Shown: positions 9,988 to 22,181 of the stretch, piece by piece | Layout: each line of letters opens with the position of its first letter | Position numbering within the stretch: position 1 is the stretch's first letter | From: Bisporella sp. PMI_857 | Taxonomy: Eukaryota; Ascomycota; Leotiomycetes; Helotiales; Helotiaceae | DNA: 64,000 nucleotides | Assembly: GCA_021307315.1 (NCBI GenBank) | Contig: JAJSPD010000022.1 | Coordinates: forward strand, 310,001 to 374,000 | Direction: 5' to 3' | Made by a program: the position numbers and the translations under genes | Notes under the pieces: model-generated | What the model was told of the DNA's origin: nothing | Database searches by the model: none | The model's input: the letters and a program-made list of their open reading frames with translations, nothing else

Positions 9988-12900
9988 CTACGCCCGATCA
10001 TTTGCTAAGTGATTATAATTTTTCTGGCCAGACTTTTAAGCTGTAATTTACTTTGCAAGCTTACGAAAGGGCTTGGCAGTTGAGGGTTATTTGCATGGAA
10101 GTCGCGGATTTTGTGCGGTGAACTTATAAAGTTGGAGGCAGAATACTATTCTGGGTCCGGATCGTGGCCGACTTAGCTTACTTGATATTTCAGAACGTTC
10201 CTGATTTTGCGTACCGCTTTAATATTTTCGACTTTCTATTTCTTTTTTCCAGCAATCAGCTCTGCTTCTGGCTTAGGGTTTTTTTGGCCGGTAACGGATT
10301 GTCTGGATTTTAGTTAATACGTCGAGTGAAAAGACGTTATGGATATTGGATTTAGCAGGCAAGGCAAGTTTGTAAGCGTTGCTTACTTGTTCGGTAATTT
10401 CAAAAGGACTTATTTACTGTTCGGCTAGCTTTCGGCTAAGCTTATAGTTCTTCAGGTTTTTGGTCGACAAGTAGACTTTATCCGTAACTTTCTAGTCGAT
10501 GGCTTTTCGGTGCTTGTTTACCGAACGAGACATGCGTTCTTGAGTTTTAGTATATTTGCTTTGGCTAACTTTTATGATTTTTTATGCGTTTAGCCAGTTT
10601 CCGTGCATTTTCGTAATTGAGTTTTTTTAATAAAGTGTTGGCTTTTGGTGTATTTTAGTTTTAGCTCGTTTTAGAGTCAAGTCCGAACTTGAGCCGGTAC
10701 GGTGCTATTTTAATAAAAGAGTGCGGAAAAGTTATTTGTGCTTTGTCAATTATAAGGAGCAGTTCGCTCTAGTTGTTTTAATAGTAATTGACAAAAGGTC
10801 GGAGTTTTTGATCGATATATTTGTTTATGATTTCGGTTTGGCCGTTTGTTTGCTTGTGGTAAGCAGTCGAGAACTTGATTTTAACTCTAATAATTCTACA
10901 AAACTTATTCCAGAAAGAAAATACAAATTGAGGACTTTTATCAAAAACTATCGACTCCGAAGTGTGTTCGAATCGATATATCTACTGAAAAAAAAGAGTT
11001 GCTACGCTACGGACGTCGATATTTTTGTGACAAAGAATCGTTACCGCGTCTTTTTCTAATCGATCAATAAAGACTAGAATAGTGTCGAAGCCGTGCTTAT
11101 TTTTAAAGAACTTTTTGAAGTTTATGCAAAAGTGCTGCATCGGGTATGCGGGCACCGGTAAAAGTGTAATAGACTTTGTTGCTTAGTTTAGTTAAAGTGG
11201 CTGCTTTGCAATCTTTACAATTTGCAACATATCGCTTACAGTCCGTACTTATACCGACCCAGTAGTACTTTAAAGCAAGCAACTGATAAGTTTTAGTTTC
11301 ACTTGAATGTGTGCTAAAAAGTTGACTATGCGCTTCCTGAATAAAGCGAGTACAGAAAAAGTGTCTCGAAGCACACACAGTTTTCTTTGTGTAGTAGCAG
11401 CTCGTTTTCGATGTAATAACTTTTAGGTAAAGTTTTTCGTAAGTCAAAAAAGACTCACGGTTGACTTGTCGTAGTTTGGTTACTAATTTCACGGAGTTTA
11501 AGGCAGGTTTCGGGAGGTTTCGGGGTTTAAAAAAGATATGTCTATAGTAGACATATATAACTCGGCCAGTTCGGCATTAATTTGAGAATCGAAGCGACTA
11601 GGTCCGAGAAGCACTTTAGAACGGCTGTTTTTTTTGGCTTTTTCCTGGCAGCTACGTTTTGTTTTTTCGGCTGAAAATATCAGCTTTAAAGTTGTTTTTG
11701 CTTGACGTATACATAATTTTGAAGTTGAAGTCAAAAAAGAACTTTATTTAGCGTACTTGTTTAGTTGTAAGCACTTTAGTCGTTATGAAGTATTCCAATA
11801 ACTTGTAATTCGAGTAGACGCTGACTTGGCTCTGAACTGATATAAGCTCGGGTCGCTACTTGCGAAATGCTTTACAATAACGTATAGCTTTTTGTCGTGG
11901 ATTCTTAGTTTACTTTATAACTTGACAAAACGTGCGAATAAAAGCCGACAGAGTACTATTGGCTTTGAGAGTGTTTTTGAAAAATACACTAGCTATGACT
12001 TCGTTTGAGGAATCCGTTTTTAGCTTCGTAGGAGTTCGGGGTCGAAGTAGTGAAAAGCTTGAGCGGCCAGCAAGCTTTTTCGCAAATCTCGAACGCTTGA
12101 TTACACTTTTTCGACTACACAACGGTTTCGTAAAGCGTGTGATTGTTGTTAGTGGTTTAGCTATTAAGCCGAAATTGCGAATAAACTGTCGGTAAAATCC
12201 GCAAAATCCTAGAAAAGACTTTACACTTGTAACGGTAGTAAGTCGTGCTTAGTTCCGCAACGGCTCAGTTTTATTAGGATTTACTTCTAGTTTTTAGTCG
12301 TTAAGATGTATTTAAATATTAGTTTTCGTACGTGAACTCGCATTTAACAATGTTGGCTTGAGTCCGGCATCTCGAAGTTTTTGCAACACTTTTTTAACGT
12401 GTTCGATATAAGTAGTAAGTTTTCGGAATAAATGAAATATGTCGAGGTATACTATGCAAAAGTTATTTAATATTCATAAACGTGTTTATGTATGCTAATA
12501 CGTAGCAGTCTATTAGTAAAGCTAAAAAGTAGCACTTTGCACTTGTAAATCCGTAGCAGTTCTAAACGTTGTGTATTTTTTAGACTTAAGTTTATTCGGA
12601 TTCTGTAGAAAGCTTGACGGATGTCGAGCTTTGTGAATATTTTAGTTTTTGATACTCGGCTCAACAATTCGTTAATCTTAGAATAGAGTAAAAGTCGTTT
12701 CGGGTCAAAGCATTAAGCTTTCGGTAGTCGATGCAAAAACGCAACTACTGTTAAGCTTTTTGACGAATAAGACAAAAAACGCGAAAAAGCTTTTGCTGTA
12801 GCTATAAAACTTTTGCTTAAGTGCTTAGCAAATACTTTTTTACCGTTTTTAGCTTTTTCGCGGATTGTCGGTACAAAGAAGAAAAATAGCTGAGCAAAAA

Positions 12901-13773
12901 AGCTTTCAACTGGATTTTGTGTTATACGGGCGATAAAAAAGTAGCTTGTTGATGCTATTTTAGAGAATACGTTTTAAACAAATTATACAATCTTAGTAGT
13001 CTGAGACGGATTTGTTGTTCGGTTTTTATATTTTTGCAGCTTTTAATTCTTTAATATCCGATTTATTTCGTATAGGCTAGTTTAGAAAACTTAGTGCTAC
13101 TTGATTTTATGTTAAATGTAGCGCGTTAGCGCTAATTTGGCAAATGTCGACTATTTTAGAAAGCTTTGGAATTGTGCTTTTACTTTTTTTTGAGTCGGAG
13201 AGTTTTCGTATAGATTCGGAAAGCTCGGAATACAGAGTCCGGATAGTGCTATTAGAATAAACGTGATTTTTTTTTCGCCGCACTTTTTTACTTTTAGCGC
13301 TTGATTTTTTCTGTTTGCATTACTTAGTATCGCTATAACTGTTAATAAGTTTCCGGGATTTATAAAGATTATTAGTTCTTAGACTACAATTGGTCGGAGT
13401 ATTCGGAAAGCTAAATAAGTCGACTTCGAGCTAAGTTTAATTTGATCTTGAAATGACTTAACTATTTGTTACTGATAATAGCGTTTTGATTTCTCAGGTC
13501 AGAATCACAAAAGGCAATTGTATATCGCCGACTATAATAGTCAAGTGTAAGCGAATGTATTGAGACACGCGACTAGATATTTTTTTTGAAATTTTTGATT
13601 GCACGAAGTAGAGTAGTTGTCGGATAAAGTGCTAAAAGCATTAGATAAACGAATTGCAAAAGACGATTTATGAAAAGTAACTATTTGCTTTGTGTTTGCT
13701 AACGAGTGCAATGAAATTCCAGTTTTATTTATGCTAAGCTGGCAAAAAACTAAAAACTGTTTTTTACTTATCA
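9988..13773 (-). pseudogene. Decayed pol of element 3
   Basis: Aligns end to end with pol 1182-5054 but is shattered. Recognisable pieces are RT (12467-12667, LSRVSKTKIFTKLDIRQAF), RNase H and integrase zinc region (11103-11492) and the integrase core (about 10700-11060). Differences from element 1 are mostly C-to-T and G-to-A on both strands, with a few 1-bp deletions (for example near 11160). Not functional. Confidence 0.9.
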
Positions 13774-13832
13774 ATTTTGTCAAGTCCAGCTTTGACAGAT
13801 CACATTTGCGTAGCCTAGAAACGAGCTTTTGC

Positions 13833-15449
13833 TTAAGCCTCGTCGTTTTTTTTTGATTTTTATGCTTTTTATTTTCCACTAGTTTTTTTTGTTCTGTTCG
13901 TATCTTTTCCGACGATCTTTTTGATCGCAAGTTTTTGTGGCATTTATTAGCAAAGTGTCCAGGCTTTCTGCACTTAAAACACGTTTTTTTGTTGTTGCTT
14001 TGAGCGAGTCGGTAAAGTAAGTAACAGAAGTTTTTTAGCAAGAGTAAAAGATTTGTGTCGGAAGAATAAGTACTCGAACCAGGGTTCCGTGCTCTGTGTA
14101 GTTACAGCCGAAGTTTTTGGTGTTGATAAAAGTTTTTCCGCAGTTGGCTTTTTCGTTTTGTAAGCTTTTTTGGTGTAGAAAGTGTTCAGCTGAGCGATTT
14201 TACGAGTTTCTATGTTAATAGCTGTCAAAGCGTGTATTATTTCGTGAAATCTCTTTTTTATTGGTGTTTGAAACCCACGGAAGCGATTCGGAGGAAGTTC
14301 GATATTTTGGTCACATAAAAGAGAACTATTTCGCTTTGCTTATTTTTCTTTTGGTAGCTAGACTGAGGAATCTAGCTTTGAACTGAGGGAACGTTTCACC
14401 AGCGTAGCTAGCGCTTCTATTTTTATATTATGAAACTCGTTCCGCGCTTTTTTTGTTTTATGCCCGGTCAGATAGTAAGTAGCTAAAAGCTTTAATATCT
14501 TTTTCGCGTTGTTGAAACTTTCTTTAGACAAGTAAATGTTTTTCAAGTATCTTTTGGCTCGTCTTTTGGTTGCTTTTTACACTAAAGCTTTTTAAGAATG
14601 TGTTGGTATCACTCTCTGTGATACCTTCTTCGTATTGATGACTTGCAATAGCTTAAGTCGGTTACCCACGGGCACGTAGCACCGCGATCTCAGCGCAGTG
14701 CTATATATGCTCGTTGTAGGTGGTTGACTTGTTCTTGATTGTTCTAAGTTACGTCCTACGAGCGAGAACTTAAATACATTCAGGTGGTGGCCTGTGCGTC
14801 ATGGAGCGTTCACATGACTTTATACCAACAGAATGAATTGTCGGATAATGGTCAGAGTTGACTACTAGGCGATTTCGGATAGAAGCTTTTTATTGATGGT
14901 AAGTAGGACTATCTTTTTGTTTAAAGGATTTATTTTTTCCGTCAGCTTCGTTTTTCTAAAGCGAAGGAGAGTAGAAGTCTGATTAGCGTCAGGAGTTCTT
15001 TGTGGCTGATCCCGAAAGTTGTGAGAATTGTTTGAATAGCTAGTTCCGTGTGGAGAACTATTTTTTGATAGTTGTCGCAAGCTTGAAGCTCTGGAACGTA
15101 GCGTTTTATTTTAGTGATGCAACGGATCTACAGCGAGTCGGCGTCTGTTTTGATCTTGGACTAATTGGGCAGTAAGCCGAGTTAGCTCTGCAATTGAGTT
15201 TTGCAAAGCAAGGAACTCCGCGCGATTGTCCTGCTGTATGCGTTCCGCGTCGCTTGCTTTTGTTTCCAATGATTGAATAATGCCGCGCATTTCATCAGGA
15301 TTGCTGTAGTTGCGAAGATCTCGCGCACGTTGAGTTGTACGGGATCTAGATGAAAAGGGCATTTGAGTAGAGGTTGACTTTCTTGTAAAAGTCTGACTGT
15401 CCTGCGCTCCGTCGGCTGAAACGTAGTCCTGTGGTTGTGATGCCGACAT
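13833..15449 (-). pseudogene. Decayed gag of element 3, N-terminus preserved
   Basis: The first 112 codons (15111-15449, starting MSASQPQDYV) are intact and show the true start of this Gag family. After a stop at codon 113 the rest is in pieces: 14865-15080, 14358-14546, 13974-14228 and the altered zinc knuckle CFKCRKPGHFANKC near 13940-13985. Acidic residues have become Lys/Asn throughout, as expected from G-to-A change on the coding strand. Confidence 0.88.
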
Positions 15450-15794
15450 AATGACCTATGTCGGTGGGGATTCGGTGGTGAGTATGAGGTGTATAGAAGA
15501 ACAAGTTTCCGGTTAGCCTGTTGCTGCCTGTCTTTTGTCCGCAATTTCCTTTGCGCAAAGAGGGTTCTTGAAGGATCTCTGATATTCTTTTTGACGTCTT
15601 CACGACGATTTTTACTGGCTGTACGCGCTGAACCAAACCCAGGCTTACCAGCTGTCCGAGAGATCTCTGGAATCTCGGCTATTTGAGGATATCTGATATG
15701 ACTTGCACCGAATCAGGTCCGGTATAGTAGAATAAACTCGAAAATGGGATATTATAAAGAGGCCGTCCCCGGCTGACTTGATGTTTTTGTATAA

Positions 15795-16055
15795 TGTAAC
15801 GACGCAAGGAATCACGGGCTAGAATAGAGGCATATGGGAGTGCGTACAATAGGCTGATAGTGATTGCCTTATAGGTCTACCTACGAAGGATACAAAAACA
15901 TGAGGAACAACTGTAGAGAGTTGGAGCAGGCCCTTTATATAGGCGACTCCGACTCTCCTCCGTATCGGCTCTGAAACCCCTCATACCCTGATCTTCAGCC
16001 TCCTGATCCCGTGCCATGGCCTCCGTGTCGCACCTTGGGCATACCGGTTGTTACA
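15795..16055 (-). repeat. 5' LTR of element 3 (261 bp)
   Basis: Same ends as the 8424 copy. Followed by the second CTTGT target copy (16056-16060). No convincing tRNA primer-binding site was identified just inside it. Confidence 0.95.
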
Positions 16056-16435
16056 CTTGTAACCGAGAGGTACTTTACAGGGCAGAAATTCGCACTGACC
16101 CTTCTATTCTTCCTTCCCCTCTTTTTCCCACCTGCCAAAGTCAATAAAGTTTATTGTTGTTAGTACCCATTTATATGTATTTATGATCATGTGACTAGCA
16201 CCTGAAACGTGGGACCTCGATCCTACTCAACCCCTTAGAACAAGAGCACACAACAATAAAGGCGCTCGTTAGGTGTAACAATCGAAAATAGAAAGCTTGC
16301 TTTGTAATTCTATAAGTTTATCACGTATTTATATGGGGGCCAGCCCCCAAACCCCCGATCCTCGCTGCGCTCGAAAGACTTTACGGCTGGTATTTGGTCT
16401 GTAACTACCTGAAAACTACGTTACAGGCCCGAAAA

Positions 16436-17381
16436 CTAAGAAATATCACCATCCTCATCTAGTCTACTAGCCTCCTCCGCATATAACTCCGCCAGCTGGG
16501 CATGGTGGTTCGAGATTTCTTTGTGATGCTTTGCAATTTGATGCATACGTTCTGCACGAGAACGACGGGGAACTCGAATTTGACCTGTAGTCTCAGCTTA
16601 CAGGTGAAAATCATTAGTTACAAGCTACTAAAATGTATATACCAAGTGTAAACTTACGAGCAACCCGGCTACGAGGTACCGAAGATATATTAATAGGAGC
16701 AATACGCCGAAGAGGACGAGCAGGAGAACTTCCAGTGGCCGAAGGAGCAACAGGAGCAACAGGATCAGCAGCTGCAGCTGCATTTACGGCCGCGGCAACT
16801 GTAGCAGCTGTAGCTTGACCACCTACGGGTCCGTAACGTTAGTTATAAATCGAAAAGCAAAGAAAACAACTCGTAAACTTACGAAGACTGCACCGGATTC
16901 CTTCATTATTATAGTGGCAATTGGCACAACTACCCCCGAAATACCCATTTACCGTAACACAAGCAGCCCAAACTCCAGCCGGCCGAGCGCGAGTACAGTG
17001 TTTACAGCCTGTAGCCTCTTCCTCTCCAACTATATGACCTAATAGCGCCTCTATATTTGAAGGGCGACCTGTATTGGCAGACCGATTCGGGCGCAAAACG
17101 GGATTTCGAACAGTTGGCATAGCAGCCAGAGCAACCATAACGGCGGTAGGGTGAGCCGGAAGAGCAGGTTTCGGGTCTAATACAGTTAATAATGATATAA
17201 TCAATCTAAACAACACCCGTAAGCTTACTGTAGCTATCGATCTCTTCATCTTCGTCTTCATCTTCATCTTCATTTTATCACCACCAAGCCGAACTTGAGT
17301 TGGAACAACAGGAACAAAGTTTCCATCTTTATCTTCTTCCTCAGAATAGTAAAATGGGGAATTTGTAAGAGGAGGAGGCAT
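16436..17381 (-). CDS. Helitron passenger gene, four exons, DUF3716-like Cys motif
   Basis: Exons 17229-17381, 16883-17176, 16658-16822 and 16436-16584. Introns of 52, 60 and 73 bp all start GTAAG and end AG; the middle one has an AACTAAC branch site. Exon 2 encodes two cysteine clusters (GCKHC...AAC and SCANC...RC), the pattern I associate with fungal DUF3716 proteins. Exon 3 is Ala-rich then basic, and exon 4 ends in a helical, acidic tail. The last three exons join in one frame (phase 1). Exon 1 joins only if read in the frame giving an Asp/Glu run, which needs one extra base near 17273, so a 1-bp deletion may have broken this copy. Role in the Helitron unknown. A separate transcript is inferred from the introns. 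Confidence 0.6.
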
Positions 17382-17639
17382 TGCGATAGTGTTATTGATT
17401 GATTTTAAGTGGTTGTGGTAGTGGTTGTGGTGGTGGTTGTATGAAGAGAAGTTGAAAAGTTGAGGTTATTTTGAAATAGTAAGGCTGAGGAAGTGAGTCA
17501 CAAACACCTCTTGCCTTTTACAGTTACGGGTGTTACAGGTCTTACAGGCGTATAACTATAGTAATTGTGCATTTCTACAGGTAAAATCTAGCTCTCGATT
17601 TTGAAAATAGCTGATTCTTTGCCTGTAAACTGCTCAAAG

Positions 17640-18896
17640 TCAAAAGGGCTTTCGAAAAGCAAACTGTTTAAAGTTTTCACCCGTGAAACCGCAATATATG
17701 AAAGGCCGATACAGTGCTCTTTTTGATTTAAGTTTAGTACAACTTGAGAGAGAGTTAATCCCTGACTTTTGTGAACTGTAATAGCGTAAGCAAGCCGTAA
17801 AGGAAACTGGGTCCGTGAGCAAAAAACGCTTTATAATCATAAGTATGAAAAGAAGGTAAAATAGGAACAACTCCGGGCGGACAGCTTGGAAAATCCGGGC
17901 CGGTATAAGTGTCAAAACGAATAAGCAATACCGAAGGCATAGCTGTAAGAGGCGTTGCACCCGTAGACCAAGATATATCAACAATAGTTCCCATAGAGCC
18001 GTTGACCAAGCTATGTTCGGTCCATAAATTGGCTGTAAGCATAACACGAGCGTTAATACACACGTAAAGTTTGATGACAGGTTATCGGCCTCTTTTCTGT
18101 AGCTCGAGCAGCATTGCGGCCGGTATGTCGAGCTGTGATCTTGATTACGGGCTGTTGTAATCCCGCTAAAGAAGTAAAGTTCCGTTCCGCGACTTCGTTC
18201 TTAGTGTAATAGAGCCGCAAAGCAGTCGCAAAACTTTGGACTTCGGGCGCGGAAAGCGTATTTGCTACGCGTGTACAAAGCAGTTCCCAGCTAGCAATTG
18301 ACAACTGAGAAACCCGTAACTCACTTAAAACAGCCCGAAACCTGGTTGAAAGATCGTCTTTCCTTGTTGCCGCATAACCTGAGTTAGTCGAAGAGATCGA
18401 TCAAAAGCTCGATATAAGTACTGGCCTTTAATGGCATGAGGCTCAGTTTGAACAGCCGAAACATATAATGGCTTTCTCCTACAGGCGGCAATTGAAAGAA
18501 ATCTTACACAACAGAATGTTTATACCTCCGAAAGGAAGTGTCGTGAAGGAAAAATCGCCCGTAAACGATCGTCAATCAGCGACAGAGTTTTCAAGTTATT
18601 ATGGATTTTTCATCAATAATTAGAAATTGACAATCCCGAAACCGACTTTGTAAAGCCTGTAAAGTCGACGTACTAATATCAGATCCTTTGCTTTTGACTG
18701 GAAGCTGAAGTAAACTATGTAATGTCTGGCCCGTAATATTGAAAGCTGCTACACCTGTAGGAGCACTTCGGAATACCGGATCACTTTTTCCGGCTTCGAT
18801 TGCAAGCTCTAGAAGGCGAGCACAGATTTTCAACAGTGTATACGTCTTTCCGGACCCGGCAACGCCATCCACATTTAATAGTAGTTGAGAAGGCAT
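17640..18896 (-). pseudogene. Helitron Pif1-type helicase domain, broken
   Basis: C-terminal half of RepHel, which unwinds DNA during rolling-circle transposition. Walker A (GVAGSGKT) lies near 18840-18870, followed by a Walker B-like LIIDEKS, then broken segments 18053-18304 and 17755-18063. The latter holds the helicase signature VNGSMGTIVDI. Several frame changes and stops separate the pieces. Confidence 0.8.
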
Positions 18897-19705
18897 AGGC
18901 CTCCTAGTGCTGCTGCACTGAGCTCGTGAGCGTACTGAGAAACAACTGTATTGTAAAGCTTCAGCTGCTCCGCATTTAAAGTTTCGGGCGAAGAATCAAC
19001 CGTAACAACTTGTGCAGCCTGATTATCATCCTTAAACTGCTTCCATATATCCGGGCTTATATTGCAGCGACCGATATGTGCAGACCAGTCATATTCCCGA
19101 TCAAGTAAACGTTGACCCAGCCCAGTAGTGTCGACTTGTGAAAGATCATGACCTGGGCGCCGGCGAGCTAAAAGCTCAAATTCATTTAATAGAGCATCGT
19201 CTTCTTCTTCTGAATCTAGCTCAATATACTATCATCGGACTCTGAGTCTTCGTCAGATACCGGGTCGGTATAGTAGTCCGAGGGATGAGAATGCGCCTGT
19301 ACACAGGCCGAAAACGCGTCGCTGTAAGACCCGTAAACTTGCCCGTCAACCGAAAGTAAGTATCCCATTCTGTAAAAGGATGGTGCAGCATGAGTTTTAC
19401 TCGGCAATAGTCTGTATACTCAGGCGAGGCTGGGTGGCTTGAATATCGTGGATAATAGTTAATAACACGAAGCTTAGCTCGAGGCCGGCGTAACACTTGA
19501 TCCAATCCCAGCCCTGTAAACACTCAAACAAAGAAAGATTAACAAGCGCAAGATCGACCGAATCCTGACGCCGTTCTCGATATCGCCGTAAAGTAGAACG
19601 CTGTGCGGAAACTTCTCCAGATTCAAGAAATATCAAATCTTTCTGTTGCTTTCCGGGCGGCAGTCAAGATTTACAACTTGCCGGGTGGATTCTTGCACCG
19701 GCAGC
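18897..19705 (-). pseudogene. RepHel linker between Rep and helicase, frame-broken
   Basis: Three overlapping short frames (19216-19407, 19221-19523, 19397-19636) continue one another with small shifts. No catalytic motif seen. Confidence 0.5.
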
Positions 19706-20998
19706 TTAATAGGATATGAGATACCTTTGAGCAGACCAGTCACGTTCCCCAATTAGCTTATTAAGCAACCGAGAAACAAAAGACAGCAAAGGAGCGCGGT
19801 CATTAATATAAGGAAGAATTTGGGCCTGAAGCTCTGTATATGACACCGAAGACTTTTCGGCTTTCGAAACGTATTTCCCTAAATAAGATAACACTGCGTG
19901 AATTGTAACAGGCGGCTGAATATCGGTATTGGCCAACCAGCCTAGCGTGATTACAGGTGCTACCTGGTTCAGAATAGCATGGTTTCGGGCGGGAGAAAAA
20001 ATCAAATCTTTGTGGTTGATATCTTTAGTTACTACCGCAGTGTCGAATAGAGGTCTCGGGAAGAAAAACCGACAAGTTGGAGGAGCTAACGAGCCTTTTT
20101 TCGCCCGTAAACAGTAGCTCTGGGTACAAGTGCTGTGGCGTTGAAGGCGATTAATTAAAGCCGTAAATTGATCTGCGGTGTTTTCTACATCCGCAAACGC
20201 AAGAGACGCTGGATTCCGAGCATCCGGAAGCCGTGCTTGATTCGGGTTTTCTGCTGTAATTCGCGCGCCCCAGTATTGAGCAAATTCCTCTAGTCTTACA
20301 GGCGTAACTGGGTCAAGTTGAGGTGCGTCTGGGATCCAAAACAGTCCGTGAAAGTGGCCCGACCCGCGATCTTGCCATTCAGAACGATCCCACGCATCCG
20401 TAAACCCCAGAAATGGCTTAACAACGTGCTGTACAAAGGCGGTAAACCGAATGTAAAGGTAGTGGGCGATAATATGAGGGCATGCCTGAACACTGTCCCA
20501 TATCCATTTCCGTACTACGATTTCATTACCTGTAGGAAGCTCGTTTCGGCCCGGCAAGTGACGGTGTAGGTCATCCCATTGCATATCAGCCGAACTAAAC
20601 GTAAGGAAAACAGGTGCTGCGTCAGAGCTAAGAAATCGAGCTTGAGCCTGTAAAGCATTGCTTCGATTTCTCCAGAATGGGCGTGTGCCGGTTAAACAGC
20701 TACCTTGACGAACAATTTGAGGCAGGATATGATCCGAATTGTTGACCAACGTTTCTACCAGCTCTTCACGGGTAAGATCTTTGGTTTCCGGGTGCTTAGA
20801 AACATAAAACCGGGCCGATTTGCTAGCTTTTCGCCGCATCAGAATATTGAAAACCAAAAACCGCCAGCGAGGGTGCTGGCCAAATCTGCCATCCTTATAG
20901 CAGAGTAAATGCCGCGCATACTCCGCCAGGCTGACTTTACGGATCCGTGAAGCGTTGAACTCTGCGCGGCCGGTAGGATAGAGAGTTGGAAAAGCCAT
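19706..20998 (-). pseudogene. Helitron Rep (HUH nuclease) domain
   Basis: 430 open codons. It has the Helitron-like N-terminal region, an HUH motif (GHFHGLFW, about residue 214) and the paired catalytic tyrosines YLGKY near 370-374, which nick and join DNA ends. The ORF ends just after RDWSAQ, a conserved Helitron stretch that normally continues; the following bases carry it on in two other frames. The Rep chemistry residues are intact, but the full RepHel protein is not encoded. Confidence 0.85.
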
Positions 20999-21117
20999 AG
21001 CAAACAGCCTATCGTTTCCGGCTGCTTCATCTAAAGGAGTCGAACGAATAGAGGGTGCTGGCAGCCCGTAATCTGATGGGATTTGAGCTGTACGCTCGGC
21101 TGTAAGGCTTGCTAAAA

Positions 21118-22181
21118 TTAGATCAACTTCTGTAGCGTCGACGCCAATATTAAGAACATTGATTGAGAATTTGGAGGGGGCAGTTCGCTGTCTGTAACAG
21201 GCGGTACAGAATCCGGATTCAAATCACTATCAGAGTTATTATTTTCAACAATAGAAAGAATAGAGGAAGAAACATCACCGTTTTCCGGAAGCGTATCAAT
21301 ACGGGCTGTTGAAATTGTAATATCTTTGTAATCTGGATGGTGAGCCTGTAGAAACCGAAGCCAAGTTAAAACTCGATCTTTACGGACCCGAAAATCCTTT
21401 GTGTACTGGCGAGAATATCGAGAATCGGCTTGTATAACACTGTCGGAAGGCCGTAAAAGCACTATATCTAAGTCAGCAGGCAAATTAGGTAATATATCAA
21501 CCGTTTTGACAATATTTTGCGTAAAGCTCACGCAATGGCCCGAATAGTGATATTGATGGCCGCGAACGCGATGAACAACCATTTGAACGTGTGAACGGGC
21601 TATAATCATTCTTCAACTTGACTTAAAGCTGGCAGATAAGAAGGAACTTCCCCGGGATCCATATCATTATCCACGCTCATCAGAAAAGGCAACTGGTTGT
21701 TTTTGTCCCGTAGAGAACACCGCCGACAAAGTCCGGCCCGTAAGTGCATTTCAAACCAGCGTTCATTACACCGGCTACAGGTTTCCATTTCTATAGCATT
21801 CATAGCTTCGTGGAAGTTCTGAATATACTGCCATTGCTCTGCAGATATAAATCCCGGCTCTGCTGCAGGTTGTTGAGGAGGTTGTTCAATAGTAATTTCG
21901 GGTACGGAAGGAGGCGGCGGCATTGTTTCTGGGCCTGTAACAGGTGTTTCCGGGCGTGTACCAACGCTGGCAGATCGATGGACACGTTTTCGGGGCTGTA
22001 TATTAGAGTCGACAGGCTGTAAAGCTCGTTTTTGGCGATATTGAGAACGTTTTGTACGGCATTGAATACAGGTAGCCAAAGCTTTACTAGCAGAATTAGT
22101 AGGATCTTGAAGGAATAGAGAGAGTTCAAGCTTTTTAAGGCACGCCACACAGTATTTGGAAGACATTACAAGTGATAACAC
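21118..22181 (-). pseudogene. RepHel N-terminal region (two overlapping frames)
   Basis: 21606-22181 encodes two Cys pairs (YCVAC, CIQC) and a further Cys cluster (CSRCNERW...CRRC). 21118-21609 continues it in a frame overlapping by 4 bases and resembles the region just before Rep in fungal Helitrons (VRGHQYHYSGHC). A further shift lies between 20999 and 21118. Interpreted as one ancestral N-terminus broken by small indels. Confidence 0.65.

Larger units (their letters stand above)
8424..16055 (-). mobile_element. Full-length decayed Ty3/gypsy element (element 3), TSD CTTGT
   Basis: Same family as element 1, inverted. Its 5' LTR is 15795-16055 and its 3' LTR 8424-8684. CTTGT stands at 8419-8423 and again at 16056-16060, proving the borders. 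The two LTRs differ at only about two positions, yet the core (about 8700-15150) is full of transitions, stops and small indels relative to element 1. An extra stretch of roughly 400 bp at about 8737-9148 has no counterpart in element 1. Confidence 0.95.

Noticed and set aside
8685..15150. Reverse-transcription-linked (one-strand) DNA editing as the cause of decay
   Set aside because: Both C-to-T and G-to-A are common on the same strand in the compared blocks, which fits a double-strand process better.
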